A DNA stretch of 64,000 nucleotides. Origin: an uncultured Paracoccaceae bacterium. GTDB taxonomy: Bacteria > Pseudomonadota > Alphaproteobacteria > Rhodobacterales > Rhodobacteraceae. The notes beneath the pieces are model-generated. The model did not search any database, had not been told where the DNA came from, and worked only from the letters and a program-made list of their open reading frames with translations. The stretch is from NCBI GenBank assembly GCA_947492825.1, contig CANLNT010000001.1, forward strand, positions 930,001-994,000, in the 5' to 3' direction. Positions 18,197 to 25,737 of the stretch are shown piece by piece; within the stretch, counting starts at the first letter, position 1, and each line of letters begins with the position of its first letter. The position numbers and the translations under genes were made by a program.

Positions 18197-18946
18197 TCAG
18201 ATCGCCAGATATTTGGCGCGAAGCGCCTCGTCTTCCAGGACTTCCTTGGCGGAACCATCATAGACGACTGTGCCGGTATCCAGGATCACAGCGCGGTCAG
18301 CGAGTTTGAGTGCCGCAACCGCATTCTGTTCCACGATGACGGTCGTAATCCCTTGATCGCGAATGATATTCAGTGTTTTTGCGATTTCCTGCACGATCAC
18401 AGGTGCAAGACCTTCGTAGGGTTCATCAAGCAGCAGGACTTTGATGTCGCGGGCAAGCGCGCGGGCAATGGCGAGCATTTGTTGTTCGCCACCCGACAGG
18501 GTCACGCCCTCTTGCTTGCGACGTTCGCCCAGACGCGGAAAAAGTTCATAGATACGTTCGAGCGACCAGCCTTTGGGCGGCGCAATCTGAGCGAGTTGCA
18601 GGTTCTCTTCGACTGTCAGCCCCGCAATGATACGGCGGTCTTCGGGGACAAGAGCGATGCCTTCGCCTGCGGCTTGGTGGCTTTTCATTTCGTGAAGGGG
18701 CTTATGGTCGAGCCAGATTTCACCGTGCTTCAAGGCCGGGTCGTCAAGCCGGGCAATGGTGCGCAAGGTCGAGGTTTTACCCGCACCATTGCGGCCCAGC
18801 AGGGCCAGAATTTCGCCTTCGTGGATGTTAAAGCTGACATTCTGGACGATGTAGCTTTCGCCGTAGTAGGCCTCAATCTCCCATACGGACAGAAAGGCGG
18901 GGGTGGTGGCGGCGTTGTTGACGCGTTTGTCAAAGGGTACGTTCAT
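18197..18946 (-). CDS. livF: HAAT-type ABC transporter ATP-binding protein (LivF-like)
   Basis: 249-aa ATPase. Walker A GRNGAGKTST, Q-loop, signature LSGGEQQMLAIARAL, Walker B VLLLDEPYEGLAP and H-loop VIVEQN are all present. The GVTLSGGEQQ and DEPYEGLAP phrases are LivF-type. A ~20-residue N-terminal extension (MNVPFDKRVNNAATTPAF) precedes the usual start. Last gene of a minus-strand operon SBP-livH-livM-livG-livF; separated from livG by 91 bp containing three tandem hairpins. Confidence 0.92.
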   Translation of the reverse strand: MNVPFDKRVNNAATTPAFLSVWEIEAYYGESYIVQNVSFNIHEGEILALLGRNGAGKTSTLRTIARLDDPALKHGEIWLDHKPLHEMKSHQAAGEGIALVPEDRRIIAGLTVEENLQLAQIAPPKGWSLERIYELFPRLGERRKQEGVTLSGGEQQMLAIARALARDIKVLLLDEPYEGLAPVIVQEIAKTLNIIRDQGITTVIVEQNAVAALKLADRAVILDTGTVVYDGSAKEVLEDEALRAKYLAI

Positions 18947-18961
18947 TTCTTCTCTCCGAGG

Positions 18962-19032
18962 CAAACCTTTTCAAAAAAGTTTGGGGCAAATCCTCGTAGA
19001 GGATTTGGAGCCAATTTATTTGCAATAAATTG
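18962..19032 (-). repeat. Three tandem hairpins between livG and livF
   Basis: Three consecutive inverted repeats occupy almost the whole intergenic gap. (A) 18962-18983, CAAAC.../...GTTTG with a T/A-rich stem (one bulge); (B) 18987-19007, perfect 9-bp stem CAAATCCTC/GAGGATTTG with a 3-nt loop; (C) 19012-19032, perfect 9-bp stem CAATTTATT/AATAAATTG with a 3-nt loop. None is followed by a clean T-run in the coding direction, so mRNA processing or stability control is more likely than simple termination. Confidence 0.8.
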
Positions 19033-19037
19033 CACGA

Positions 19038-19796
19038 TTAAACCTGCGCTTCGCCAAGGTAGGCTTCGCGGACTTTCGGATGGCCTTTGATCTTCTCGGG
19101 CACATCTTCGACCAGTGGCGTTCCTTGGGCCAGTACGGTGATCCGTTCGGCCAAGCTGAACACCACATTCATGTCGTGTTCAATGATCGCCATTGTGATG
19201 CCGCGTTTGGTGCGGATGTCCTTTAACAGCTGGATGGTGTTCTCGGTGTCAGCCCGCGCCATGCCAGCGGTGGGTTCGTCCAGCAGCAGCAGACGGGGGT
19301 CCTGCACGAGGCACATCGCCATTTCCAGGCGACGTTTGTCACCACGCGACATGGACGAGGCGATCATATCGCGTTTGTCGGCCATGTTGACGTCTTCGAG
19401 AATGGCCATGGCCTGTTCGGCGATGTCCTTTTCGTGGTGGGTGCTTTCGATGGCGTGCATCCGAAAGGCCCCGTCACGCTTGGCAAAGCAGGGGATCATC
19501 ACGTTTTCAAAGACCGAGAGATCGGCAAAGATCTCGGGCGTTTGGAACACGCGAGAAATACCCATCTGGTTGATCTCATGCGGTTTCCGGCCCAGTACGG
19601 ATTGCCCGTCAAACATGACTGATCCGCTGTCTGGGATCAGCTTGCCGACCAACACATTCAGCAGCGTCGATTTGCCGGCCCCATTTGGTCCGATAATCGC
19701 GTGCACTGTGTTTTCCGTCACTGACAGATTGACGTCGCCCAGTGCCTGCAAACCGCCGAAACGCTTGTTGATGCCTTTGACTTCAAGGATACCCAT
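19038..19796 (-). CDS. livG: HAAT-type ABC transporter ATP-binding protein (LivG-like)
   Basis: 252-aa ATPase of the same transporter. N-terminal VKGINKRFGGLQALGDVNLSV and Walker [13 protein letters not shown]; signature MSRGDKRRLEMAM in the place of LSGGQ; Walker B LLLLDEPTAGMARAD; H-loop IIEHDM. The DEPTAGM phrase and C-terminal VREAYLGE are LivG-type. The signature serine-arginine replacement (SRGDK) is seen in this subfamily. Located 11 bp downstream of livM. Confidence 0.93.
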   Translation of the reverse strand: MGILEVKGINKRFGGLQALGDVNLSVTENTVHAIIGPNGAGKSTLLNVLVGKLIPDSGSVMFDGQSVLGRKPHEINQMGISRVFQTPEIFADLSVFENVMIPCFAKRDGAFRMHAIESTHHEKDIAEQAMAILEDVNMADKRDMIASSMSRGDKRRLEMAMCLVQDPRLLLLDEPTAGMARADTENTIQLLKDIRTKRGITMAIIEHDMNVVFSLAERITVLAQGTPLVEDVPEKIKGHPKVREAYLGEAQV

Positions 19797-19807
19797 TGGT
19801 CGTTCTC

Positions 19808-21019
19808 CTATTCGGCAGGTTTGGTGGCGCCGGACTTGGCGTCGTCGGATTTCTTTTTGCGGCCGAAGAGGGCGGCAATTTTCTCTCCCAATTGCATCAA
19901 GCCACCGGGCAGGAAGATGACAACCGCCATGAAGAGCACCCCAAGCGTCAAATGCCAGCCTTTGCCGATGAAGGGATGGATGATGGTCACCAGCAGGTTA
20001 TCAAGCCAGTCGGGCATAAAGGCGAACCAGTTGTGCAGGATCGTGTCGTTGATCTTAGAAACGATGTTTTCCAGATATTTGATCACACCCGCACCCAGCA
20101 CTGGCCCCACAAGTGTGCCGACGCCACCGAGGATGGCCATGACCACAATCTCGCCCGATGCGGTCCAGAACATCCGCTCTGCCCCCGTAAGCGGGTCCAT
20201 TGCTGCCAAGAGGCCACCGGCCAGACCAGCATACATGCCAGAGATCACGAAGGCTGCCAGCATATAGGGTTTCGTGTCGAGGCCAGTATAGCTCATCCGG
20301 GTCTGGTTTGATTTGATCGCACGCAACATCATGCCAAAGGGCGAACGGAAGATGCGGATCGACAAATAGAAACCCAAGATCATGAAAATCGCAGAAAGGT
20401 AGTAGCCGTTCTGGAACACAAATTCCCAGCCGCCGACCTCCCATGTAAATGCCGCGTTCATCTCAAGCCCGAAAAGGTGCGGCACCGTCGGTGATCCCTC
20501 GCTCATCAGGATTTGCGGGTCATCGTTATAGACCTGAAGGCCGGTTTCGCCGTTCGTGATGATGGTGCCGAAGAGTTTGCCGACCAGATCGGAAAACGCG
20601 ATCGAATACATCATCTGCGCAAATGCCAGCGTCAGGATCGAAAAGTAGATGCCAGAGCGGCGCAAGGCCACATAGCCGATCACCACCGAGAAGAGCCCGG
20701 CGACGATCACAGAGAGTATGATCGCAGGCACCACGTTGTAGCTGAGTAGCTTGAACATCCAGACGGCGGCAAACGAACCCACACCCAGAAAGGCTGCGTG
20801 GCCAAAGGACAGGTAGCCTGTCAGGCCAAAGAGGATGTTGAAGCCAATCACCAGTAGTCCAAAGATCACGAAGCGCTGCATCAGGGCCGGATAGCCTGCA
20901 TTAAAGCTTTCGCCCAGCGAACTGGCGACGGGGAAGGGGTTCAGCAGGATCGGTGCGAAGAGGCACAATGCGCAAACGATCAGGAAGAGGCGGAAATCGC
21001 GGGAGTTGAGGCCAAGCAT
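19808..21019 (-). CDS. livM: HAAT-type ABC transporter permease (LivM-like)
   Basis: 403-aa inner-membrane permease with about ten hydrophobic segments. LivM-type landmarks are the [18 protein letters not shown] region near residue 70, and [14 protein letters not shown] near residue 300, which contacts the ATPases. The last ~35 residues ([19 protein letters not shown]) are a charged cytoplasmic tail. It starts 4 bp downstream of livH. Substrate specificity is set by the binding protein, which is not a canonical leucine-binding type. Confidence 0.93.
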   Translation of the reverse strand: MLGLNSRDFRLFLIVCALCLFAPILLNPFPVASSLGESFNAGYPALMQRFVIFGLLVIGFNILFGLTGYLSFGHAAFLGVGSFAAVWMFKLLSYNVVPAIILSVIVAGLFSVVIGYVALRRSGIYFSILTLAFAQMMYSIAFSDLVGKLFGTIITNGETGLQVYNDDPQILMSEGSPTVPHLFGLEMNAAFTWEVGGWEFVFQNGYYLSAIFMILGFYLSIRIFRSPFGMMLRAIKSNQTRMSYTGLDTKPYMLAAFVISGMYAGLAGGLLAAMDPLTGAERMFWTASGEIVVMAILGGVGTLVGPVLGAGVIKYLENIVSKINDTILHNWFAFMPDWLDNLLVTIIHPFIGKGWHLTLGVLFMAVVIFLPGGLMQLGEKIAALFGRKKKSDDAKSGATKPAE

Positions 21020-21023
21020 GTTC

Positions 21024-22055
21024 TTATTCCTCCATCACACCCTTGCGACCCATCAGCCCGCGCGGCCTGGTCAGCAAGATGATGATTGCAACGAGATAGA
21101 TGATGATTTGGTCGATGCCGGGGATGATTGCCTTGACCTCATTCATGGACGACAGGCTTTGCACGATGCCCAACACGAACCCGGCCAGAACGGCGCCAGG
21201 CAAAGAGCCCATGCCGCCGACGACGACCACAACGAAGCTGAGCACAAGGAAGTCCATGCCAAGGTTGTAGTGGGGTGAGAGGATCGGCGCGTACATCATA
21301 CCAGCGAGGCCGGCGACGCAGGCAGCAATGCCAAACATCACGGTAAAACGTTTGTCGATGTCGATCCCCAGCATGCCCACCGTTTCACGGTCAGCCATGC
21401 CTGCACGCACGACCATCCCGAATGTGGTGAATTGCAGGAAGGCGAAGACACCCGCGATAATCAGGGCTGCAAAGAAGAAATAGACGATCCGCCAGACCGA
21501 ATAGATGATCGTGTTGGGTTCAAATCCAATTGCGACACCCAGATCGACAGAGCCGGTCAGCGCCGCGGGCGAGGGGGTCTGGATCGGGTTTGCGCCATAG
21601 AAAGCCTTGATAATTTCGCCAATCACAATGGCCAGACCGAATGTCACAAGGATCTGGTCGGCATGGGGGCGCTTGTAGAAGTGCTTGATCAACCCGCGCT
21701 CCATCACCCAGGCCACCAGCAACATCACAGGAATGACAAGCAGGATCGAGATTGGCACGGCCCAGTCTTGGATCGCTGCACCTGTCGCCTCTCCGAACCA
21801 GCTTTGGACATATGGGACCTCAACCTTGAGCGGGTTGCCCAGAAAATCCTTCTGCGTTTCATCCACGATAGTCGAAGACAGGCTGAGGATGCGTTGCATG
21901 GTGACGGCGCAGAACGCGCCGATCATGAAAAGCGCGCCGTGGGCGAAGTTCACCACACCCAGCGTTCCGAAGATAAGTGTCAGGCCCAAGGCGATCAGCG
22001 CATAGGCCGCCCCTTTGTCCATGCCATTGAGTAGTTGAAGGATGAGTGCGTCCAT
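21024..22055 (-). CDS. livH: HAAT-type ABC transporter permease (LivH-like)
   Basis: 343-aa permease. LivH landmarks are [34 protein letters not shown] at the N-terminus (quoted by landmark: VVNFAHG near residue 36) and [14 protein letters not shown] near residue 290. An insertion of ~50 residues after the third segment ([20 protein letters not shown] region) makes it longer than E. coli LivH. It follows the binding-protein gene after a 112-bp gap with a hairpin, the usual way such operons keep the binding protein in excess. Confidence 0.92.
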   Translation of the reverse strand: MDALILQLLNGMDKGAAYALIALGLTLIFGTLGVVNFAHGALFMIGAFCAVTMQRILSLSSTIVDETQKDFLGNPLKVEVPYVQSWFGEATGAAIQDWAVPISILLVIPVMLLVAWVMERGLIKHFYKRPHADQILVTFGLAIVIGEIIKAFYGANPIQTPSPAALTGSVDLGVAIGFEPNTIIYSVWRIVYFFFAALIIAGVFAFLQFTTFGMVVRAGMADRETVGMLGIDIDKRFTVMFGIAACVAGLAGMMYAPILSPHYNLGMDFLVLSFVVVVVGGMGSLPGAVLAGFVLGIVQSLSSMNEVKAIIPGIDQIIIYLVAIIILLTRPRGLMGRKGVMEE

Positions 22056-22128
22056 TTGACCGCTCCTGCCCCCTGGGGCGCGATTGGGTTCTTGTCAGGT
22101 CCCGGATCAACGCCGGGGCGGGGTTGGG

Positions 22129-22145
22129 CAGGCGCGAGGCGCCTG
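22129..22145 (-). other. Hairpin between binding-protein gene and livH
   Basis: Perfect 7-bp stem CAGGCGC/GCGCCTG with a 3-nt loop in the 112-bp gap. There is no T-run after it, so it probably acts as a 3' RNA-stability structure that raises binding-protein levels relative to the permeases. That role is an inference from similar transporter operons. Confidence 0.6.
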
Positions 22146-22167
22146 TCCGGATTTCAAACCGCTGCGC

Positions 22168-23517
22168 TTAAGCGCCGGGGTTGCACTCTCCCAGGTCGCC
22201 ACCGGCGAACATGGGGTGGTCGGGGTCGTACTCGACCTGTGCACGTGGTGTGACCTCGACGATTTCCAGTGTGTCATACTGGTTCGTCGGGTTTTCGGTG
22301 CCCTTCATGACCAGCACGTCTTTGAAGCACTGGTGATCCGCGCCACGGTATGTGGTTGGACCGTTGCCCATGCCGTCGAAATCGAAGTCTTCGAGAGCTT
22401 CGACCACGCCACAGGGGTTGAAGGTGCCTGCGCGTGTCACGGCATCTGCATAAAGCAGCGTCTGCACATAGCAGGTGTGCGCCGAACCGGATGGCGGGAA
22501 GCCATACTTTTCGCCGAACGACTTCACGAATGCGGCGGTGCCTGCATCCTGCAGCTGCCAGTTCCAGTTCATCGAGCCGAAGACGCCTTCGATGTTGGAG
22601 CCCGCACCAGCGGCCATCAGTTCCGAGTAGAGTGGAACGATGATCTTGAAGTCTTTGCCGTTGACCTGCTTGTCCTTGAGGCCGAACTGCGTGACGGCCT
22701 GCGTCAGCGAGTTCACCATGTCCCCACCGTAGTGGTTCAGGACCAGCGTATCGGCACCAGAGTTGATGACAGGTGTCAGGTAGGACGCAAAGTCGCCTGC
22801 ACCAACAGGTGTCAGCACGTTCTGGACAGTTTCCCAGCCGATCGCCTCGGTCGACGCCTGCATGGATTCCTGCTGTGTCCAGCCCCATGTGTAGTCAGCG
22901 GTCAGGTGGTAAGCGCGACGCTCATTGCCGTACTCGTTTTCGAGCACCGGACCCAGAGCCGCACCGGACATGTAGCCGTTGAAGAAGTGACGGAAGCCAT
23001 TGGCTTTCTTATCTTTCCCGGTCGTGTCATTGGAGTGGGTCAGACCGGCCATGAAGATGATGCCAGCCTCTTGGCAGAGGCCCTGCACAGCAATCGCCAC
23101 ACCGGACGAAGAGCCACCGTTGACCATGATGACGCCGTCTTTCTGGATCATCGACTGTGCAGATGCACGGGCCACGTCAGATTTTGTCTGCGTGTCGCCC
23201 GTGACGAACTCGACCTTTTTGCCAAGGATGCCGGTGCCGTCGAGGTTCTTTTCAGAGAACGTGTTCAGCATGCCGCCGTCACCCATACCGTTGAGGTGCT
23301 CAACAGCGAGTTCCTGCGCGCGCAATTCGTCAAGGCCCTCTTCGGCGTAGGGGCCGGTTTGCGGTACGTTGAAACCGATTTTCACGGTGTCGCCGGTTGG
23401 CGCATTGGTAAAGCCCGAATGGGCATCAGCGCGCAGATAAGTAGGCAGCATCAGACCGCCGGCGGTGACCGCCCCGGTCTTCAGTACGCCACGGCGCGAG
23501 AAGTTGGATTTGGACAT
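22168..23517 (-). CDS. Periplasmic substrate-binding protein (HAAT family, Tat-type signal)
   Basis: 449-aa binding protein, first gene of the liv-like operon. The N-terminus KSNFSRRGVLKTGAVTAGG has a twin-arginine motif (SRRGVLK), so export as a folded protein by Tat is likely. The type I periplasmic fold is indicated by VKIGFNVPQTGPYAEEG, VMVNGGSSSGVAIAV and HLTADYTWGW. The C-terminal segment with CNPGA and other cysteines is atypical for LivJ. The ligand may be an amino acid, amide or related compound; I cannot tell which. The gene is divergent from the ScfR-like regulator across 226 bp. Confidence 0.88.
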   Translation of the reverse strand: MSKSNFSRRGVLKTGAVTAGGLMLPTYLRADAHSGFTNAPTGDTVKIGFNVPQTGPYAEEGLDELRAQELAVEHLNGMGDGGMLNTFSEKNLDGTGILGKKVEFVTGDTQTKSDVARASAQSMIQKDGVIMVNGGSSSGVAIAVQGLCQEAGIIFMAGLTHSNDTTGKDKKANGFRHFFNGYMSGAALGPVLENEYGNERRAYHLTADYTWGWTQQESMQASTEAIGWETVQNVLTPVGAGDFASYLTPVINSGADTLVLNHYGGDMVNSLTQAVTQFGLKDKQVNGKDFKIIVPLYSELMAAGAGSNIEGVFGSMNWNWQLQDAGTAAFVKSFGEKYGFPPSGSAHTCYVQTLLYADAVTRAGTFNPCGVVEALEDFDFDGMGNGPTTYRGADHQCFKDVLVMKGTENPTNQYDTLEIVEVTPRAQVEYDPDHPMFAGGDLGECNPGA

Positions 23518-23743
23518 TGATATCCTCCCTGTGGATTTTTATCGCCCTGCGCGGCCTCCATTCCCCGCACGGCAGACGCTTTACAGCGCTGACCTGAGGA
23601 TCGTCGGGAGAAGGCTCATAAGATAGCAGGGTGTTCTGAATGCTGGACTTTTTTGTAAATATCTGAACAGAGTGCGGTCAAGTTCTGTAAATGTGTTTTC
23701 GCGCAAGTGCAGAAAGGTGATGAAAAGGCTCAAAGAATTGGCA

Positions 23744-25033
23744 ATGCAAAGCAGCACGCGAACGGGGGCGCGCATCCGGGCTAGACGGCTTGATTTGGGG
23801 CTGCGGCAGTCTGATCTGGCGGAGCGGGCCGGGATTTCGGCGTCTTATCTGAACCTGATCGAACACGATAAACGCAGAATCGCCGGCAAGCTGCTGACCG
23901 AGATTGCGGCCGCACTCGACATCGCGCCGGGGCTATTGACCGATGGCGCAGAGCGCGGGGTTCTCGACGCGATGCGGGAAGCAGCCAGCGCATGGGATGG
24001 TGGTTCGGTCGAGGCGGCGCGCGCAGATGAATTGGCGGCGCGCTACCCCGGCTGGGCAGGTTTGATCGTTGCACAGGCCGCAAGGATCACAGCGGTCGAG
24101 GCACGCGCACAGATGTTGGCCGACAGGATCACCTATGACCCCGACTTGGCGACAGCGCTGCATGGGGTCATTTCAGCGGCAACAGCGATCCGGTCAACGG
24201 CGGCGATCCTGACAAGTGATGAGGCGATTGATGCCGAATGGCAAACCCGCTTTCACCGCAATATCCATGACGATGCCGTGCGCCTTGCTGCGGAAAGCGA
24301 TGCGCTTGTGACCTATTTTGATCCGCCTGATCATGGTGAGGCCGTGCCAAACTCACCATTACAAGAGGTCGAGGCCTTTCTAGACACCCTGAATTGGCAA
24401 TTTGACCCGTCTGAAGGCGGTGGGACGCCAGACACAGCTCAACTTCGGAAGCCTGCGCGTGAGATTTTCGACAATTGGGCTGCGGTCTGTCTCGAAGACC
24501 AAAAGGCGTTGCCGCGAAGCGCATTGGATCAGGCGATTGCCGCACATAGGGGCGATGTCTGGTCGATTGTTGAAGCCAGCGGACAACCCGTTTCGCGTGT
24601 TTTGCGCCAGCTTGCCTTTGGAGGACCTCTATCTGGGTTACCCCCGCTAGGTTTGGTGATCTGTGATGCGGGTGGTTTTCCGACCTTGCTGAAAGAGGTT
24701 GCGGGCTTTGCCTTTCCGCGCGGGACTGCCTGTCCGCTTTGGCCGGTCTACACTGCGTTGGGTCAGGTTGGACGTCCGTTAGAAGCCGATGTTGTTCTGC
24801 CCGGTCAGCCAGAAACGCGGTTGCGATGTTGGTCCATTGCCGAACAGGTTGGACCGATGCTGCCGGATCGCCCGCCGCAAGTGCAGGCCACCATGTTGGT
24901 GATGCCTGACCCGACACCGGGCCCGTCGACACCGATCCCCGTGGGCGTGTCCTGCCGCATTTGCCCGCGTGACGGCTGCAAGGCGCGGCGCGAACCCTCG
25001 GCCCTAGGGGCGTCACAAAGCGATCGACTTTGA
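23744..25033 (+). CDS. ScfR/RamB-type short-chain fatty acyl transcriptional regulator
   Basis: About 429 aa. It has an N-terminal XRE helix-turn-helix (RARRLDLGLRQSDLAERAGISASYLNLIEHDKRRI, landmark LRQSDLAERAG near residue 20), a long helical middle, and a C-terminal domain ending in the cysteine cluster GVSCRICPRDGC typical of DUF2083 regulators such as RamB and ScfR. These respond to acyl-CoA status and govern acetate or propionate metabolism. The start is uncertain: ATGs at 23720 and 23744 and a GTG at 23672 are in frame. The divergent liv-like operon and the downstream two-component genes are candidate targets. Confidence 0.8.
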   Translation: MQSSTRTGARIRARRLDLGLRQSDLAERAGISASYLNLIEHDKRRIAGKLLTEIAAALDIAPGLLTDGAERGVLDAMREAASAWDGGSVEAARADELAARYPGWAGLIVAQAARITAVEARAQMLADRITYDPDLATALHGVISAATAIRSTAAILTSDEAIDAEWQTRFHRNIHDDAVRLAAESDALVTYFDPPDHGEAVPNSPLQEVEAFLDTLNWQFDPSEGGGTPDTAQLRKPAREIFDNWAAVCLEDQKALPRSALDQAIAAHRGDVWSIVEASGQPVSRVLRQLAFGGPLSGLPPLGLVICDAGGFPTLLKEVAGFAFPRGTACPLWPVYTALGQVGRPLEADVVLPGQPETRLRCWSIAEQVGPMLPDRPPQVQATMLVMPDPTPGPSTPIPVGVSCRICPRDGCKARREPSALGASQSDRL

Positions 25034-25111
25034 CAGTGCCCGCCTGACGAAGGATAGTTGCCAGGCAGTGCGACGGGAGACGCCTGCACGGGAGGACAGG
25101 GGGGACAGCAC

Positions 25112-25480
25112 ATGGGCAAACGTGTCTTGCTGATCGAGGATGAACCGAACATCATTGAGGCGATCAGTTTTATCTTGTCGCGCGACGGGTTCACTGTGCA
25201 TACGCATGAAGACGGCACCACAGCGATGGAGAAGCTGGTACGGCAAACGCCTGACATGATCATACTGGACGTTATGCTACCGGGCCGGTCTGGTTATGAC
25301 ATTCTGCGCGACGTGCGCGCCACCGCGGAAACCAAAGACCTTCCAGTGATGATGCTGACCGCACGCGGCCAGACCAAGGATCGTGAGTTGGCAGAGCGGT
25401 TGGGTGCGACGTTGTTCCTGACCAAGCCCTTTTCAAATGCAGAAGTTCTGTCCCATGTGCGTCATCTGATCGGGTCATGA
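25112..25480 (+). CDS. Single-domain response regulator
   Basis: 122-aa CheY-like receiver without an output domain. The acidic pocket is LIEDEPN; the phospho-acceptor is Asp53 in IILDVMLPG; the Thr switch is in MMLTARG; the Lys is in LTKPFS. The stop overlaps the next start (ATGA), and the following gene overlaps the kinase fusion (TGATG), so all three are translationally coupled. It is therefore the probable phosphorylation target of the CbrA-like kinase; without a DNA-binding domain it must act on a protein partner. Confidence 0.92.
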   Translation: MGKRVLLIEDEPNIIEAISFILSRDGFTVHTHEDGTTAMEKLVRQTPDMIILDVMLPGRSGYDILRDVRATAETKDLPVMMLTARGQTKDRELAERLGATLFLTKPFSNAEVLSHVRHLIGS

Positions 25481-25737
25481 GCGGGAAATCTGAAAGATCG
25501 GTCTTTCTTGCGCGTGAGACTTATCGCCAGCGCCGTTTGCGTGACGTACTGCGCATGGTTCCGGTTTTGGGTGTTGTCTTGTGGCTGCTTCCACTGCTTT
25601 GGCCGGGGCAGGATGCCACAGGCGACGCATTGCAGTACGTATTCGGGGTCTGGATCGTGCTGATCGTTTTGGCTGCCCTGCTGTCGCGGCGGTTGCGGCC
25701 TGATGCCGTCAGCGAAAGCCCCGAGGATCGCGACTGA
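25477..25737 (+). CDS. Small two-helix membrane protein
   Basis: 86 aa, no named family recognised. After a basic N-terminus (ARETYRQRRLRDVLR) come two hydrophobic helices, roughly residues 28-44 and 55-70, then a basic/acidic tail (SRRLRPDAVSESPEDRD). It overlaps the response-regulator stop by 4 bp and the kinase-fusion start by 1 bp. That tight coupling suggests it is a subunit or assembly partner of the transporter-kinase protein. Confidence 0.8.
   Translation: MSGKSERSVFLARETYRQRRLRDVLRMVPVLGVVLWLLPLLWPGQDATGDALQYVFGVWIVLIVLAALLSRRLRPDAVSESPEDRD

Noticed and set aside
22084-23520. 478-aa plus-strand ORF opposite the substrate-binding protein
   Set aside because: Long antisense open frame due to codon bias of the real gene; composition is unlike a protein.
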